From the NCBI GenBank assembly GCA_043746555.1, contig JAYTQU010000269.1, positions 1 through 5,708 of the forward strand: a stretch of 5,708 bases of DNA, given 5' to 3'. Of this stretch, positions 4,769 to 5,708 are shown in pieces. The notes under the pieces are model-generated. The model did not search any database. It was not told the origin of the DNA and was given only the letters and a program-made list of their open reading frames with translations. A program made the position numbers and the translations under genes. Source of the DNA: CAZQYC01 sp043746555. Its GTDB lineage: Bacteria; Pseudomonadota; Gammaproteobacteria; Steroidobacterales; Steroidobacteraceae. Positions within the stretch are counted from its first letter, which is position 1, and each line of letters begins with the position of its first letter.

Positions 4769-5708
4769 ATGAAATTCCGTTCATCCAAATTGCAGTCGAC
4801 TTCGAAACTTCGAAACTTGTTGGCGCTAGCGTTAATCGCGCTTGCGTTCATGCAGTTGGCGCGATTAGCGTTTATTTGGGAATTCGGGTCGTTCAGTGCG
4901 TTCGCGACGCCAAAGGGAGAGAGCAGTTTCTATATCGGGCTGAAGTTTGACTTGCGTTTGGTTGCGATTTTATTTTCGGCGCCCTGGTTGTTACTGCAGG
5001 TTGGAGAGTCGGCTCCCAAGCGGCGTTGGCTTGGCGCATTGCTGTTACTACTCGCGGTGGGCACGTACCTTTGTTTGGTGGTCATCGCGATGGTGGACGA
5101 TCATGGCGCGCGACCTTGGCTCGGGGTTTTTCTTTTGCTGGCGGGACTACAACAGTGGTTGTTCCGCGACTACGGTTTGGCGAGCGGTCGTGAAGCACGC
5201 TGGATTTGGAGCGCTTACGCGGTGATCGTCACAGCCTTCGTGCTCACCGCCTATGCGGCCGATTTCGGTTCGTATAGCTACAATCACGTGCGCTTGAATG
5301 GCATGGTCCTGGGCTTTTTGCACAATCCACTGATCAGCGCGCAAATGGTTTGGCAGAGCTATCCGGTCGTTCGCGGCGCAATGTTGATTGCTGTTGCGAT
5401 CACGGGCCTTGTATGGACACTACGCAGATTGCAGGGCTGGCATCCGCTGCCGTTGGCGCGTGGACCGCGTTGGACGGCGCACGTTGCCGTCTCTATTTTG
5501 CTGGTCCTGCTGATGTGGGGCAGGGAGAGTCTGTATCCGTTGCGGTGGGCTGAAGTTTTCGACGGACGCGATCGCTTCGTGGCGCACGCCGCATTAAATC
5601 CGGTGTTGTTCTTCTTGGAGACACGGGTGACTCCAGAAGAAGGTCCAGACATGAAGACCGTGAAGGCGACTCACCAAGCGTTGGCGGATTATTTTGGTAT
5701 CCCCAAAG
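4769..5708 (+). CDS. LTA synthase-family membrane sulfatase-type protein, N-terminal part (runs off window)
   Basis: An open frame of 313 codons starts with ATG at 4769 and continues past the window end without a stop, so the gene is cut by the window edge, not broken. Hydrophobic segments lie near residues 16-37, 61-77, 87-108, 116-131, 146-163, 203-217 and 237-250. Recognisable pieces are FYIGLKFDLR (54-63), DFGSYSYNHVRLN (165-177), SAQMVWQSYPVV (190-201), LYPLRWAEVFDGRDRF (255-270) and ALNPVLFFLET (275-285). This pattern resembles proteobacterial LtaS-like proteins, whose extracytoplasmic alkaline-phosphatase/sulfatase domain follows the membrane part and moves phosphoglycerol-type groups onto glycans or lipids. 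That catalytic domain is not in view, so activity cannot be judged. No clear Shine-Dalgarno precedes the ATG; in-frame TTGs upstream (4745, 4715) are alternatives. The link to the pantothenate genes looks positional only. Confidence 0.8.
   Translation, partial: MKFRSSKLQSTSKLRNLLALALIALAFMQLARLAFIWEFGSFSAFATPKGESSFYIGLKFDLRLVAILFSAPWLLLQVGESAPKRRWLGALLLLLAVGTYLCLVVIAMVDDHGARPWLGVFLLLAGLQQWLFRDYGLASGREARWIWSAYAVIVTAFVLTAYAADFGSYSYNHVRLNGMVLGFLHNPLISAQMVWQSYPVVRGAMLIAVAITGLVWTLRRLQGWHPLPLARGPRWTAHVAVSILLVLLMWGRESLYPLRWAEVFDGRDRFVAHAALNPVLFFLETRVTPEEGPDMKTVKATHQALADYFGIPK
4799..4818 (+). repeat. 8-bp tandem repeat, 2.5 copies
   Basis: ACTTCGAA occurs at 4799-4806 and again at 4807-4814, followed by ACTT (4815-4818). 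It lies in codons 11-17 of the membrane protein gene. The unit is not a multiple of three, so gain or loss of a copy would shift the reading frame. Confidence 0.7.
4828..4872 (+). repeat. inverted repeat early in the membrane protein gene
   Basis: TAATCGCGC (4833-4841) and GCGCGATTA (4859-4867) are perfect reverse complements with a 17-base loop. Allowing two G-U pairs, the stem extends to 14 pairs (4828-4841 with 4859-4872). It falls within codons for the first membrane segment and may be a by-product of the coding sequence. Confidence 0.5.

Noticed and set aside
4587..4772. Open frame from the end of panC whose TGA overlaps the ATG at 4769 (ATGA)
   Set aside because: It overlaps panC, has a composition unlike a real protein and no recognisable motif. 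The ATGA overlap is probably chance, though a coupled short leader starting at ATG 4698 cannot be fully excluded.
4947..5225. Plus-strand open frame of 92 codons with many Arg, Trp and Cys
   Set aside because: It is a shifted-frame shadow of the LTA synthase-like gene, which is open throughout this stretch.

Overview
The window is a moderately GC-rich, densely packed bacterial segment. It carries one tRNA gene on the minus strand and six protein-coding genes on the plus strand. The set pcnB-folK-panB-panC is characteristic of Gamma- and Betaproteobacteria. A deoxynucleoside kinase placed between folK and panB, plus a tRNA with an encoded CCA end, fits that placement. Nothing here fixes the family or genus, and there is no sign of a phage, transposon or CRISPR array.

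Layout. Bases 1-65 hold no recognisable gene. Bases 66-141 (minus) encode tRNA-Glu with anticodon CUC, driven by a clear promoter at 195-222 that lies in the divergent gap before pcnB. The plus-strand run follows: pcnB (237-1643), folK (1656-2150), a deoxynucleoside kinase (2147-2800), panB (2900-3730) and panC (3758-4606). After a 162-base gap, a membrane protein of the LTA synthase/sulfatase type starts at 4769 and runs off the right edge. Only its transmembrane N-terminal part is visible.

How the genes fit together. PcnB adds poly(A) tails to RNA, FolK makes the pyrophosphorylated pterin for folate, the kinase salvages deoxynucleosides, and PanB and PanC make pantothenate for coenzyme A. 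PanB uses a folate cofactor (5,10-methylene-tetrahydrofolate), so FolK and PanB are metabolically linked. The close spacing (12 bases, then a 4-base ATGA overlap, then 6-27 bases between panB and panC) suggests one operon. A 30-bp imperfect inverted repeat separates the kinase from panB, which has its own strong ribosome binding site. panD is not found after panC within the window.

The most unusual items are: the inverted repeat at 2800-2882, which resolves into four 7-base units on each arm; the symmetric -10 element TATTATA shared by the divergent tRNA and pcnB; the apparent TTG start of pcnB followed by an 18-base tandem duplication that doubles an ATG; and the truncated LTA-synthase-like gene. 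I see no convincing undescribed system. Most of the window is well-understood housekeeping sequence.
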